From SG8-40 sp963792855 (GTDB lineage Bacteria; Pseudomonadota; Gammaproteobacteria; Burkholderiales; Eutrophovitaceae), in contig CAWBXZ010000018.1 in NCBI GenBank assembly GCA_963792855.1, positions 248,001 through 312,000 on the forward strand: DNA of 64,000 nt. Reading direction: 5' to 3'. Of this stretch, positions 1-8,810 are shown piece after piece. The stretch's first letter is position 1. Every line of letters begins with the position of its first letter. Both the position numbers and the translations under genes were made by a program. The notes below the pieces were generated by a model. It searched no databases, was not told the origin of the DNA, and worked only from the letters and a program-made list of their open reading frames with translations.

Positions 1-1
1 G

Positions 2-1159
2 ATGCTCCAGGATTCGGTGGAGCGCTTTCTTGAAAAAAACTATTCGCATGAACTGCGTCGCGACATGGTGGCGAACCGCCAGGCAATGTCAGAGGACGTC
101 TGGCGGGGCTTCGCATCGCTGGGTTTGCTCGGTGTGCCGTTTCCCGACGAGTATGGCGGGTTTGGCGGCGGCGGCGTCGAGACCATGCTGGTCATGCAGG
201 CCCTGGGCCGGCACCTTGTGCTGGAACCGTATTTGTCGACAGTGGTGCTGGCGGGTGGACTGGTCGATCTGGGTGCGGCCGACTGGCAGAAGAAAATTCT
301 GCTGCAAGGCATCGTCGACGGGTCGATGCTGCTGGCGTTCGCACATGCCGAACACGAGGCGCGTTACGACACGGGATACGTTGCCACCCGGGCCAATGCC
401 GACGGTAATAACTGGGTCATCGAAGGCAAGAAGACGCTGGTTCTGCAAGGCCCGGTTGCCGAGAAACTGATCGTTTCCGCGCGCACCACAGGCGAGCCGG
501 GCGACCGCGATGGGGTGACGCTGTTCATTGTCGAATGCGAGGACGAGCATCTCGGCGGTCAGGAGTACCCCTTATTCGACGGTACGCGGGCGCTGGATGT
601 GCAGTTTAACGGCGTGCGCGTTGGGCCCGAGTCCGTTATCGGAACGCTCAACGGTGCCATGCCGTTAATCGAAGCGGCCGCTGACCGGGCGATGGCTGCC
701 TTGTGTGCCGAGGCGGTTGGTGCCATGGAGGCGCTGCATGCAATGACGCTTGAGTATCTGAAGACGCGACAGCAGTTCGGTGTGGCGATCGGACGTTTCC
801 AGGCGTTGCAGCATCGGGCGGTGGACATGCTGATCAATCTTGAGGAGGCGCGTTCAATGGCGACGCTCGCCGCCGGCAAGGTCGATTCGAACGATGTGTT
901 CGAGCGCCGGCGGGCTGTGAGCGCGGCAAAGGCCCTGATCGGCCGCGCCGGGCGTTACGTCAGTCAGCAGGCGATTCAGCTGCACGGCGGCATGGGCATG
1001 ACCGACGAGTTGCCGGTCGGTGCCTACGTCAAGCGCCTTGCGGCGATTGATGTTCTCTTCGGGGACTCGGCTTACCAGCGAGCGCAGTTCGCAAAGTTGC
1101 GTGAAGACGCCGTACCGGCGGGTTTCGCGCAACCGCGCAAAGCGTGGAAGCAGATCTAG
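2..1159 (+). CDS. Acyl-CoA dehydrogenase, PimD-like (5' truncated by window)
   Basis: FAD-dependent alpha,beta-dehydrogenation of an acyl-CoA, probably in the cytoplasm. The 385 visible residues cover the whole fold. The first visible words (MLQDSVERFLEKNY) normally lie about ten residues inside family members, so the true start is probably left of base 1 and the ATG at 2 is internal. GLLGVPFPDEYGGFGGG, the Arg/Gln-rich KTRQQFGVAIGRFQALQHR segment and the C-terminal QLHGGMGMTDE motif are typical. The overall sequence resembles the small subunit of pimeloyl-CoA dehydrogenase (PimD), which acts with a PimC partner; that partner would lie upstream, outside the window. Downstream hydroxyacyl-CoA dehydrogenase and hydratase genes suggest beta-oxidation. 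The PimD label is by recalled similarity only. Confidence 0.85.
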   Translation: MLQDSVERFLEKNYSHELRRDMVANRQAMSEDVWRGFASLGLLGVPFPDEYGGFGGGGVETMLVMQALGRHLVLEPYLSTVVLAGGLVDLGAADWQKKILLQGIVDGSMLLAFAHAEHEARYDTGYVATRANADGNNWVIEGKKTLVLQGPVAEKLIVSARTTGEPGDRDGVTLFIVECEDEHLGGQEYPLFDGTRALDVQFNGVRVGPESVIGTLNGAMPLIEAAADRAMAALCAEAVGAMEALHAMTLEYLKTRQQFGVAIGRFQALQHRAVDMLINLEEARSMATLAAGKVDSNDVFERRRAVSAAKALIGRAGRYVSQQAIQLHGGMGMTDELPVGAYVKRLAAIDVLFGDSAYQRAQFAKLREDAVPAGFAQPRKAWKQI

Positions 1160-1422
1160 GGGAAACCTCGAAACGGCTTGCCGCCGGGTGCGACGCGAGC
1201 GAGGTCAAACGGCAGCTCACAAGCACACGGCGCCGTCCGGGCCGGCACGCAACGGGCATGGTGACCGGATTCGGCAAGCCGATACGATTCAGGCTGAAAT
1301 GCGGGCAGTGTCTGTGGCGGTCCCTGCGGCTGTCGGGGTACCGATTGTTCGAGCGGCGTCTTGTTTCGTTGATGCGGTTGTAACGATGGAATGGTGTGGC
1401 ATTTTTTTTCGGAGCGGTGGGA

Positions 1423-2283
1423 ATGATCGATAAAGTCGGTGTAATCGGTGCCGGGTTGATGGGGTCGGAAATTGCCCTGGTGTTCGCCCTGGCGAACAAG
1501 GACGTGCTCCTGAGCGACACAAGCGAGGAGGCGCTCGAGCGTGCGAGGAAGAATCTAGAGGGTGTATTGCAGCGCGGCGTCGGGCGCGGTTTTTTTGAAG
1601 CCGAACAGGTGGCGCCAACGCTGTCACGTATTCGCACGACGACAGACCTGGGGGCGTATTCGGACCGTAATCTGGTGATCGAGGCGGTATTCGAAGACGA
1701 GGCGGTGAAAGCCAGGGTGTTCGAAACGCTGGACGGTGTGGTGCCCGGCAACTGCATCATCGCCAGCAATACCTCCAGTATTTCGATCACCGCATTGTCG
1801 TCGCACCTGAGCCCGGAGCGGCGCGGGCGCTTCATCGGCACACATTTTTTCTCGCCGGTATCGCGGATGAAGCTGGTTGAAGTCATTCCGGCAATGGATA
1901 CCACATCGCAAACCGTAGAAGCGACGTTGGCGGTTTGCCGCGAGGCAGGAAAGACGCCAATCAAGGTCAAGGATGTGGTTGGTTTCGCCGTCAATCGGGT
2001 GTTGCATGCGTTGGTGATCGAGGCGATCCGCCTGGTCGAGGAAGGCGTTGCGTCGCCGGAAGATATCGACCTCGCGTGCAAACTCGGACTGGGGCATCCC
2101 ATCGGGCCGTTCCAGTTGCTGGACGCCACCCAGAACAGCCTCTCGCTGCAGGTGCAGGGAATTCTCAACGATGCCTATGGCGAGCGATTCAAACCAAGGC
2201 CGTTACTCAAGCAGATGGTGCAGGCCGGCTATAACGGCAAGCGCGCCGGCCGCGGCTGGTATAAGTACGACAAGAAAGACTGA
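1423..2283 (+). CDS. 3-hydroxyacyl-CoA dehydrogenase (single-function, HbdA/PaaH type)
   Basis: NAD-dependent oxidation of 3-hydroxyacyl-CoA to 3-oxoacyl-CoA, 286 residues. The N-terminal Rossmann motif GAGLMG is followed by the catalytic His in GTHFFSPV, the conserved GFAVNR hinge and the C-terminal LGLGHPIGPFQLLD and KRAGRGWYKYD segments. Length matches the short stand-alone enzymes, not the fused FadB/FadJ type. The ATG at 1423 is chosen because GGAGCGGTGGGA lies just upstream and the glycine loop then starts near residue 6; a GTG at 1396 would add nine unlikely residues. It follows the acyl-CoA dehydrogenase after a 263-bp gap in which no gene is seen. Confidence 0.93.
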   Translation: MIDKVGVIGAGLMGSEIALVFALANKDVLLSDTSEEALERARKNLEGVLQRGVGRGFFEAEQVAPTLSRIRTTTDLGAYSDRNLVIEAVFEDEAVKARVFETLDGVVPGNCIIASNTSSISITALSSHLSPERRGRFIGTHFFSPVSRMKLVEVIPAMDTTSQTVEATLAVCREAGKTPIKVKDVVGFAVNRVLHALVIEAIRLVEEGVASPEDIDLACKLGLGHPIGPFQLLDATQNSLSLQVQGILNDAYGERFKPRPLLKQMVQAGYNGKRAGRGWYKYDKKD

Positions 2284-2368
2284 GTACGCTAAAAGCGGCT
2301 ATGTGTTCGCAATCGTCGCGCGCGGGTGCTACCGCCGTGCGCTGTCGAAAATGAACAAGCGAGACTGA

Positions 2369-2830
2369 ATGGACACGGAATTCAAGACCTACTGGGAAGA
2401 CTTCAAGGTCGGCAGACGGGAATCGATCGGTTCGGTCGTTGTCGACAAGGACGAGGTCATCGAATTTGCCGAGCGCTACGACCCGCAGCCGTTTCACGTC
2501 GATGAGGAAGCGGCGAAACAGTCGATCTACGGAGGCCTGATCGCCAGTGGGTGGCACACCTGTTCGATGGTGATGCGGCTGATGTGCGACGCGTATTTGC
2601 TGGAGTCGGCCAGCCTGGGGTCACCCGGCCTGGAGAACGTGCGTTGGCTCAGACCGGTGCGTCCCGGGGACACGTTGACGGCCTATCGCACGATAGAGGA
2701 AACGCGCCTGTCCGGCTCCCGCCCCGACCGGGGAATCGTGAAAACATTGTGGGAAGTCGAGAACCAGAAAGGGGAATTGGTGCTGACCATGTCGGGCGTC
2801 AATTTCTTTCTTAAACGTCAAGCCGGATGA
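2369..2830 (+). CDS. MaoC family hotdog dehydratase
   Basis: 153-residue hotdog-fold protein of the MaoC-like family, likely an (R)-specific enoyl-CoA hydratase or a related acyl-CoA-binding enzyme. The hydratase signature is seen as RYDPQPFHVDEEA followed by IYGGLIASGWHT, giving the Asp and His of the catalytic dyad and the substrate-binding Gly turn. It sits 85 bp after the 3-hydroxyacyl-CoA dehydrogenase and 4 bp before the ComB-like gene, so all three are probably co-transcribed. It could hydrate an unsaturated acyl-CoA made by the upstream dehydrogenase; the exact substrate is not visible. Confidence 0.85.
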   Translation: MDTEFKTYWEDFKVGRRESIGSVVVDKDEVIEFAERYDPQPFHVDEEAAKQSIYGGLIASGWHTCSMVMRLMCDAYLLESASLGSPGLENVRWLRPVRPGDTLTAYRTIEETRLSGSRPDRGIVKTLWEVENQKGELVLTMSGVNFFLKRQAG

Positions 2831-2834
2831 CCAG

Positions 2835-3572
2835 ATGAGCGAGCATTTCAAGCACAAGGTTCACGTACTGTTCTCGAAAGAGGATCTCGATCATCAGCGC
2901 CTCGAGGGCAAGGTGGCGGTCGTGCTCGATGTGTTATTTGCAACTTCGACCATCATCAATGCATTTGCTGCCGGAGCCACCGAGGTTATCCCGACGCTGG
3001 ACGAAGCGGGCGCGAATGCAGAGGCGCAGAAACATCCTGACGGAAGTTATGTGCTGGCAGGTGAGTTGTACGCGGTGACGCTGCCCGGTTTTGCGCCGCC
3101 GACGCCGCTGGCGCTGGCCGAGCATGGCCTTGCCGGTCGCAAGGTCATCTATTCGACGACCAACGGGACGGTTGCCCTGAAGCAGTCGGCAAAGGCGGAC
3201 CATGTGTATGCCGGCGCACTGATCAATGCCAGGGCCGTCGTTCAACAGGTACTGGACAGGCACGCTGGCAAGACCGTGCTGATCGTGTGTTCCGGATCAA
3301 TGGGTAGCCCAAACCTGGAGGACATGTATGGTGCGGGGTACTTCGTTGAATTGCTGTCCGAGGCGATGCGCGATGACGGCGACACGTTTTCCGATGCATC
3401 GCTTGCGGCGCGGGCGCTGTTTCGATCGGAACCTTCCGAGCAGGCGTTACTCAAATCGCGTGTCGGCAGAATGATGATCGAGCGCGGACTCGAGCACGAA
3501 GTGCAGTTCGCTTCGCAACTCGGTGTGCTCGACGTGGTGCCGGTACTAACAGACGGGCGACTGACGATCTAG
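2835..3572 (+). CDS. 2-phosphosulfolactate phosphatase-like (ComB family)
   Basis: 245-residue member of the ComB family, which hydrolyses 2-phosphosulfolactate to sulfolactate in coenzyme M synthesis and related sulfonate metabolism. Visible family blocks are VVLDVLFATSTI (VVIDVLRATSTI is usual), the central AGELYAV, STTNGTVAL and the Gly/Ser-rich CSGSMG. In the first block Phe replaces the usual Arg, and the common GE-G-NSP motif is degraded. No ComA or ComC partner is recognised in the window. The start is 4 bp after the MaoC stop, so translation is probably coupled. Function here is open: true sulfolactate chemistry, or a changed substrate within an acyl-CoA operon. Confidence 0.75.
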   Translation: MSEHFKHKVHVLFSKEDLDHQRLEGKVAVVLDVLFATSTIINAFAAGATEVIPTLDEAGANAEAQKHPDGSYVLAGELYAVTLPGFAPPTPLALAEHGLAGRKVIYSTTNGTVALKQSAKADHVYAGALINARAVVQQVLDRHAGKTVLIVCSGSMGSPNLEDMYGAGYFVELLSEAMRDDGDTFSDASLAARALFRSEPSEQALLKSRVGRMMIERGLEHEVQFASQLGVLDVVPVLTDGRLTI

Positions 3573-3640
3573 GGTCGAGGATCGGGTCGCATTGTTGGTG
3601 GCGGTCGTCAGTAAGATGAAGAGGCGAGAGGAGGGCCGGA

Positions 3641-3946
3641 ATGCGACTGAGAATCCTGCTGCTTATGCTTTCCACATTCACGGTGACGGGTATCGCCTCT
3701 GCCGCGGTCGATTGCAGCCGCGCCGCGACCAATGTCGACAAGCTGGTCTGTTCCAGCAGCCGGCTGAGCGTGGCGGAGGAAGAAATGGCCAAGTCCTATC
3801 GCTCCGCCATGCGGCGCGGGGTCGATCTTCAGGAATTGCAGCGCACTCACATCGAATGGTACGAGCAGGTGCGCAATGCGTGCAACGACGTTGACTGTCT
3901 TTTGAAGGCTTTCGACGATCGCAGTGCGGAGCTGGATAACTACTGA
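3641..3946 (+). CDS. Small secreted LprI/DUF1311-like protein
   Basis: 101 residues. Residues 1 to about 21 form a signal peptide ending in ASA, so the mature protein is periplasmic. The mature part has four cysteines (in VDCSRA, LVCSSS, NACND and DCLLK), which could make two disulfides. It also has the D-K-L-V-C...L...EE.......Y spacing typical of the LprI N-terminal domain (DUF1311), a family that includes lysozyme inhibitors. Here the domain stands alone. It follows comB by 68 bp in the same direction. A lysozyme-inhibitor role is only possible, not shown. Confidence 0.72.
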   Translation: MRLRILLLMLSTFTVTGIASAAVDCSRAATNVDKLVCSSSRLSVAEEEMAKSYRSAMRRGVDLQELQRTHIEWYEQVRNACNDVDCLLKAFDDRSAELDNY

Positions 3947-3957
3947 CTGGATCTGTG

Positions 3958-4869
3958 TCAGCTGATTTCCAGCGGCATTCTGATGTCAACGGAAGGCAAC
4001 AGGGCTTCCATCAGTCCCGCGAGTTGTTTTTCGGTCTCCTGATTCAGCGGGGCACCGGGTTGACGTACGCGGTTGCTGGTGATGGCGCCGCGCCTGCGCA
4101 AAATCTCTTTGCGCACCGCAACTCCAGGTTGCTGCTCGAATACGATAAGCGGCAGGAACTGTGTGTAAATCTCGCGCACACGCTGCCAGTTCGCGTCGTT
4201 TGCGGCTGCTACCATCGCCATCAGCACTTCGGGGAAAGCAAATCCGGTATTGAATCCGTCAGAGCCGGCTTCGAGATCAAACAGTCCGTACAAGGCGCCG
4301 AGGCCGGTCAGAATCGGAGTGGATCTCTCGCGCATGCCTGCTTTGAGTGCGCGTATCTTTGGCGCTGTCGGCACCGCCTCTTCCTTTACGCAGGAAATGG
4401 AGGGCAGTTCACGGATCATGCGTAGCATCAGTTCGGCGGGCATGTGCACGCCGCTGGAAGCGGGGTGATCCTGCAAAACGACGGGCAAGCCGGTCGCCGC
4501 GGTGATCGCGCTGAAGTGCCTGAACACACGGTCATCTGACGGCGTCGCTTCCGCGTGCGGGGTGACCATTACCGCGGAGGCCCCCAGAGATTCAGCCATG
4601 CAGGCAAGATCGCAGGCGGTTCTGGTGCCGCTGGCACTGGCGCCAGCGATGACCGGCAAGCCATCTGCCGCGGCCACGGCGGTGCGCACGACCGCTTCGC
4701 GCTCGGCATCGTTTAGCCTGTTCGCTTCCCCTAGCACACCAAGGACGGTGATGCCGTCGACACCGATTCGCTTCATCAGGCCGACAAGACCGGACATTGA
4801 TTCGGCGTCGAATGTTTCGTCGTCGTGGAACGGGGTGGCAAGGATGGGAATAACGCCGGAGAAATGCAT
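3958..4869 (-). CDS. DapA-superfamily lyase/aldolase
   Basis: 303-residue (beta/alpha)8 class I lyase of the dihydrodipicolinate synthase / N-acetylneuraminate lyase superfamily. The Schiff-base Lys is Lys162 (ISCVKEEA) and the GxxGE loop is GVLGEANRL near residue 44. The Tyr normally in the Y-N-x-P segment is missing: the strand reads VVLQDHPASSG, so this is unlikely to be a true DapA. The start is the ATG at 4867-4869, where homology to the barrel begins (MHFSGVIPILATPF). The open frame runs further upstream over the aldolase gene but that part is antisense noise. It is divergent from the HpcH aldolase gene with 93 bp between starts. The substrate is probably a 2-oxo acid. Confidence 0.82.
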   Translation of the reverse strand: MHFSGVIPILATPFHDDETFDAESMSGLVGLMKRIGVDGITVLGVLGEANRLNDAEREAVVRTAVAAADGLPVIAGASASGTRTACDLACMAESLGASAVMVTPHAEATPSDDRVFRHFSAITAATGLPVVLQDHPASSGVHMPAELMLRMIRELPSISCVKEEAVPTAPKIRALKAGMRERSTPILTGLGALYGLFDLEAGSDGFNTGFAFPEVLMAMVAAANDANWQRVREIYTQFLPLIVFEQQPGVAVRKEILRRRGAITSNRVRQPGAPLNQETEKQLAGLMEALLPSVDIRMPLEIS

Positions 4870-4962
4870 TTTGTATGGCCTTGTGCGCAGAAAACCACGG
4901 AATGATAACGGAGCCGGTAGAATCCGGCATTGCGATACAGTCCATAACAGGGGAGGGTGGCG

Positions 4963-5727
4963 ATGGAAATGATCCGCAACGGGCTCAAGCGGGCGTTGCT
5001 CGACAAGAAATTGCAGGTCGGTTGCTGGATGAGCCTTGGCAGTCACACCGCTGCTGAAATATGCGCGTCGTCCGGATTCGACTGGGTACTGGTCGACATG
5101 GAACACGCGCCTAACGACGTTCCACAAGTGCTCCATCTTTTGCAGGCGACCGCGGCATACCCCTGTTCGGTGATGGTGCGCGCGCACTGGAACGATACGG
5201 TCCTGATCAAGCGCTTGCTCGATCTCGGTGTGCAGTCGCTGCTCCTGCCCAATGTGCAAACCGTCGAGGAGGCGAAACGTGCTGTCGAGGCCGTGCGTTA
5301 TCCGCCGCGCGGCATTCGCGGCGTGTCGGCGAACTCGCGTTCGAACCGTTTCGGGCGCATCAAGGACTATTTCAAACAGGCCGATGCCGAGATCTGCCTG
5401 ATGGTGCAGATCGAGACCCGCAAGGGGCTCGACAACCTCGATGCGATTGCAGCGGTTGACGGCATCGACGGGTTGTTTATCGGACCCCAGGACCTCGCTG
5501 CCGATCTTGGGCATCTTGGTAATCCGGGGCATGCCGACGCGCGCAAGGCAATGGGTGAAACACTGAGCCGCATCGACAAGAGCGGGAAAGTGCCGGGTAT
5601 TCTCGCGTTCGTCGAGGCCGACGCCAGGCACTGGATCGATCAGGGGGCGCGCTTCGTGGCAGTGACCGGTGATTCGTTCCTGCTGGCGCGATCGACCGAA
5701 TCCGTGGTGGCGGCATTCAAGGGTTGA
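4963..5727 (+). CDS. HpcH/HpaI-family class II 2-oxo-acid aldolase
   Basis: 254-residue metal-dependent aldolase that cleaves 4-hydroxy-2-oxo acids to pyruvate plus an aldehyde. Family marks are the VDMEHAPND loop, MVRAHWND with the catalytic Arg, the metal-binding Glu in MVQIETRKGLDNLD, and GLFIGPQDLAADLG with the Asp ligand. The start is the ATG at 4963, preceded by GGGAGGG at 4951-4957; a GTG at 4957 lies inside that Shine-Dalgarno. It opens a run of four same-direction genes (aldolase, MaoC-like, thioesterase, acyl-CoA dehydrogenase). The DapA-type gene is divergent, so two mechanistically different 2-oxo-acid aldolases share one control region. Confidence 0.88.
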   Translation: MEMIRNGLKRALLDKKLQVGCWMSLGSHTAAEICASSGFDWVLVDMEHAPNDVPQVLHLLQATAAYPCSVMVRAHWNDTVLIKRLLDLGVQSLLLPNVQTVEEAKRAVEAVRYPPRGIRGVSANSRSNRFGRIKDYFKQADAEICLMVQIETRKGLDNLDAIAAVDGIDGLFIGPQDLAADLGHLGNPGHADARKAMGETLSRIDKSGKVPGILAFVEADARHWIDQGARFVAVTGDSFLLARSTESVVAAFKG

Positions 5728-5763
5728 TCCGCGTTCGTTCATCAAGACTGTAGGGGCAGCAAG

Positions 5764-6222
5764 ATGGCAAAGGTACAAATAGAGACCGGGGCGCTCGAGG
5801 GTTACAAGGGCAAGGAAGTCGCGGTCAGCGACTGGCTAACAGTTACCCAGAAGATGATCGATCAGTTCGCCGATGCGACGCATGACCATCAGTGGATTCA
5901 TGTTGATGTGGAACGCGCGACGAAGGAGTCGCCTTTCGGTGCGCCCATCGCCCATGGGTTCCTGACGCTATCACTGCTTTCGCATTTTCTGGGAGAGTCG
6001 ATCGAAATCACCGGAGCCCGGATGGGAGTCAATTACGGCCTGAACCGGTTGCGCTTCACCGATCCGGTGCGTGTCAATTCGCGGCTTAGAGCGCATTTCG
6101 TCCTCGATGACGTGCAACCGATCGACGGCGGTGTCCAGATGGTGTGGAAGGTCACGGTGGAGTGCGAGGGTTCGGATAAACCGGTGCTGATCGCGGAATG
6201 GCTCGGCCGGCGGTATCTGTAA
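5764..6222 (+). CDS. MaoC/NodN-like (R)-enoyl-CoA hydratase
   Basis: 152-residue hotdog protein of the MaoC/NodN branch. The hydratase motif is seen as DATHDHQWIHVD with the following SPFGAPIAHGFLTLSL; Asp and His give the catalytic dyad. The expected reaction is hydration of trans-2-enoyl-CoA to (R)-3-hydroxyacyl-CoA. It starts 36 bp after the aldolase stop and a GGGGCAGCAAG stretch precedes the ATG. It is only distantly similar to the other MaoC protein at 2369-2830, so the two probably serve different substrates. Confidence 0.85.
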   Translation: MAKVQIETGALEGYKGKEVAVSDWLTVTQKMIDQFADATHDHQWIHVDVERATKESPFGAPIAHGFLTLSLLSHFLGESIEITGARMGVNYGLNRLRFTDPVRVNSRLRAHFVLDDVQPIDGGVQMVWKVTVECEGSDKPVLIAEWLGRRYL

Positions 6223-6321
6223 TGGATACGCTGGAACCGGATGCCTTCGCCCGGGATGCTTTTCGTTTTGAAAGTGTTTCGCAAGCTTGTGTCTGTAGCA
6301 GCCAGTTGAGGCGTCGAAAGC

Positions 6322-6771
6322 ATGGCGAGATCTGATTTCCGTTTCGTGTACAACCTGCGAGTGCGTTGGTCGGAGGTGGACAAGCAGGGTATCGTTTTCA
6401 ATGGCCATTACCTGACTTATTTCGATGTTGGCGTCACGGAGTACTACCGGGCTATTGGCATGCCCTACCCGGATGCAATCGTGTCCGAAGGCGCTGACTT
6501 GTATGCAAAGAAAGCGGAAATCGAATACCACGCATCGGCCGAATACGATGATCTGGTCGATGTCTGTGTGCGAGTGGCACGCATCGGCGGGTCCAGTTTT
6601 CAGTTTTGCATCGAGTTGTATCGCGGTGATGAGTTGCTGGTCTCGGGTTCGCTGATTTACGTCAACGCCAGCCCTGAGACCAGAAAATCGACCCGGTTAC
6701 CCGACTTCCTCAAAGACGCCTTCAGGAATTTCGAGACGCTGGCGCCGGAGGAAGGCGGCGCCAGGCGGTAG
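6322..6771 (+). CDS. Acyl-CoA thioesterase, 4HBT/YbgC-FadM family
   Basis: 149-residue hotdog thioesterase that releases a fatty or aromatic acid from CoA. The 4-hydroxybenzoyl-CoA thioesterase signature is clear: EVDKQGIVFNGHYLTYFD, with the catalytic Asp followed by Gly and the N-x-x-Y-x-x-Y pattern. It lies 99 bp after the MaoC/NodN gene and 115 bp before the acyl-CoA dehydrogenase, same direction. It may discharge dead-end CoA thioesters of this pathway. Substrate is unknown. Confidence 0.87.
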   Translation: MARSDFRFVYNLRVRWSEVDKQGIVFNGHYLTYFDVGVTEYYRAIGMPYPDAIVSEGADLYAKKAEIEYHASAEYDDLVDVCVRVARIGGSSFQFCIELYRGDELLVSGSLIYVNASPETRKSTRLPDFLKDAFRNFETLAPEEGGARR

Positions 6772-6886
6772 AATGCTGTTCTTGCGCAACGCACCAACAA
6801 CTGGCATGGCAGTCGACGCGGCGTATCGTGACGGACAGACCCGGTTACCGGCACAACAATCAAACTCCATCTGACAAGGACCAGAG

Positions 6887-8101
6887 ATGAATTTCGAATT
6901 TTCCCCGCAGGTGAAAGAACTGCAGAAACGCGTGTCCGATTTTATGGAAAAGCACGTCTACCCCAACGAAGCGCGTTTTCTGGCTGAGGTCGAGGAGAAC
7001 CGGCGCAACGGTAACGCCTGGATTCCGACCAAGATTATCGAGGAACTCAAACCCAAAGCGCGCGCCGAGGGGCTCTGGAATCTGTGGCGGCCAAAAGCGC
7101 ACGGCGGCACGCTGACCAATCTGGAATATGCGCCGCTGTGTGAAATCATGGGGCGCCTGGCCTGGGCGCCGGAAGTGTTCAATTGTTCGGCACCTGACAC
7201 GGGCAATATGGAGACGATATTGCGCTATGGCACGCCGGAACAGCAGAAGCAATGGGCGGAGCCGATTCTGGAGGGCAGGATTCGCTCGGCTTTCCTGATG
7301 ACTGAACCGGAAGTGGCTTCTTCGGATGCCACCAACATTCAGTGCCGTATCGAGCGTCAGGGTGACGAGTACGTGGTCAACGGCCGCAAGTGGTGGTCCT
7401 CAGGCGCGGGCGATCCGCGTTGCAAGATCATGATTGTGATGGGTAAGACGGACCCCGACGGCGCCGACCGCCACAAGCAGCAATCGATGATTCTGGTGCC
7501 GGTTGACGCCAAAGGCGTTACCGTTGAGCGGGCATTGACGGTGTTTGGGTATGACGATGCACCGCACGGTCACATGGAAGTCTCACTCAAGAATGTGCGC
7601 GTGCCGGCCTCAAATATCCTGCTCGGCGAGGGCCGCGGTTTCGAGATCGCGCAAGGGCGGCTGGGCCCCGGTCGCATTCATCACTGCATGCGCATTATTG
7701 GTCAGGCGGAACGCGCGCTGGAATTCATGTGCAAGCGGTTGAAGTCCCGCGTTGCGTTTGGCAAGCCGGTCGCCGAGCAATCCGTCTGGCATGAGCGTAT
7801 CGCCGAATCGCGCATCATGATTGAGCAGGCGAGATTGTTGACCTTGAAAGCGGCGTACATGATGGATACCGTGGGAAACAAGGAAGCGCGCATGGAAATC
7901 GCGATGATCAAGGTCCTGGCGCCAAACATGGCGCAACAGGTGATCGACTGGGCAATCCAGGCGCATGGCGGTGGTGGCGTGTGCCAGGACTTTCCGGTCG
8001 CGGCAATGTATGCGCACAACAGAACGCTGCGGCTTGCCGACGGTCCGGACGAGGTGCATCGGGCACAGATTGCCAGACTGGAGTTGCGCAAATACGCCTG
8101 A
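6887..8101 (+). CDS. Acyl-CoA dehydrogenase, ACAD10/ACAD11-like
   Basis: 404-residue FAD-dependent acyl-CoA dehydrogenase. Flavin and substrate segments are visible: [59 protein letters not shown] and the C-terminal [14 protein letters not shown]. Near the end [10 protein letters not shown] has an Asp where many family members place the base Glu, as in the ACAD10/11 branch. That branch handles longer, 2-methyl or 4-hydroxy acyl-CoAs, but substrate here is unknown. The start has AAGGACCAGAG just upstream. A strong Rho-independent terminator follows at 8143-8169, ending this operon. Confidence 0.92.
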   Translation: MNFEFSPQVKELQKRVSDFMEKHVYPNEARFLAEVEENRRNGNAWIPTKIIEELKPKARAEGLWNLWRPKAHGGTLTNLEYAPLCEIMGRLAWAPEVFNCSAPDTGNMETILRYGTPEQQKQWAEPILEGRIRSAFLMTEPEVASSDATNIQCRIERQGDEYVVNGRKWWSSGAGDPRCKIMIVMGKTDPDGADRHKQQSMILVPVDAKGVTVERALTVFGYDDAPHGHMEVSLKNVRVPASNILLGEGRGFEIAQGRLGPGRIHHCMRIIGQAERALEFMCKRLKSRVAFGKPVAEQSVWHERIAESRIMIEQARLLTLKAAYMMDTVGNKEARMEIAMIKVLAPNMAQQVIDWAIQAHGGGGVCQDFPVAAMYAHNRTLRLADGPDEVHRAQIARLELRKYA

Positions 8102-8142
8102 AGCGGCCGACAGTCCGGTAGAGCGAGTTGCCGGAAAGGCAG

Positions 8143-8169
8143 GGCCGCACGTTTGTGCGGCCTTTTTTT
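8143..8169 (+). terminator. Rho-independent terminator after the acyl-CoA dehydrogenase
   Basis: Perfect 8-bp stem (GGCCGCAC / GTGCGGCC) with a GTTT loop, followed by seven T. It lies 41 bp after the stop codon and ends the aldolase to acyl-CoA dehydrogenase operon. Confidence 0.93.
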
Positions 8170-8718
8170 GCGCGCTGCACATCCAGAAGAACAATGCGGG
8201 CGTAAGTCGTGGTTATGGCGGCAGATGGACTTTGCTGTCCAAGCGTGCTGGTTAGGGCGTGTATGAAGGTCCGGGAAGATGTGGTGCGCGGCGGATTGCA
8301 CCGGCAATGAATGAGAACAATCTGGAAGGTGTTGCTGTTTCTTTCATACTTCAGGGTGAACAGTCTGCAAGTCGATAGCGGACGGTTAGCAGTGACGCAG
8401 CCTGGAATTTTTTCTTTCGATTGCTTGTCATATCTGACGCCCGCAGTGCCGTAAGGCGTTGAGTTGATGCAGTCGCAGACGCGAAGTTGGACGGACGTAT
8501 GCTGCGCCGCGACATAGGGTAAAAAGCAAGCGTCGATGCGTTATTTCACCGCAGTGCAACATGACGGGTTGAACGTGCTGCATGGAGTCGTTGCAGAAGT
8601 TTGAAATTCCACTGATTGAAACCGTTTTTTCGGGGTCCGCGAGGCGCACGGATTTCCGGCCTTGTATCAAACGTTGATCAGCCGTTTTTTTTTCGACTGA
8701 ACAAAGGCTTGTCGAGGC
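8170..8718. other. Intergenic region without a recognised gene
   Basis: About 550 bp between the terminator and the promoter of the molybdenum hydroxylase genes. Short open frames exist on both strands but none has a convincing start, homology or codon use. T-rich runs occur at about 8625 and 8685. I see no tRNA, riboswitch fold or repeat. It could hold a distal regulator site or a small RNA. Confidence 0.5.
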
Positions 8719-8747
8719 TTGAAACGGGTATGTAGTTCGTGTATTTT
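8719..8747 (+). promoter_or_regulatory. Putative sigma-70 promoter for iorA-iorB
   Basis: TTGAAA at 8719-8724 and TATTTT at 8742-8747 are separated by 17 bp. This would give a leader of about 57 nt before the iorA start. Found by eye only. Confidence 0.5.
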
Positions 8748-8810
8748 GCGCCGGTAACTTTAGATGTTACGTTCCCTGTACCTACAAGCTTCGAAAGGGG
8801 GAGTTTGGTA

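Noticed and set aside
1029..2168. 379-codon minus-strand frame opposite the first two genes
   Set aside because: Arg/Ser/Pro-rich antisense product without motifs.
4870..5778. N-terminal extension of the DapA-like gene over the aldolase
   Set aside because: The extension is antisense to the HpaI aldolase, and homology to the barrel begins at the ATG at 4867-4869.
8428..8670. 80-codon minus-strand frame in the gap before iorA
   Set aside because: No Shine-Dalgarno, no recognisable signal or domain, and composition like non-coding sequence.
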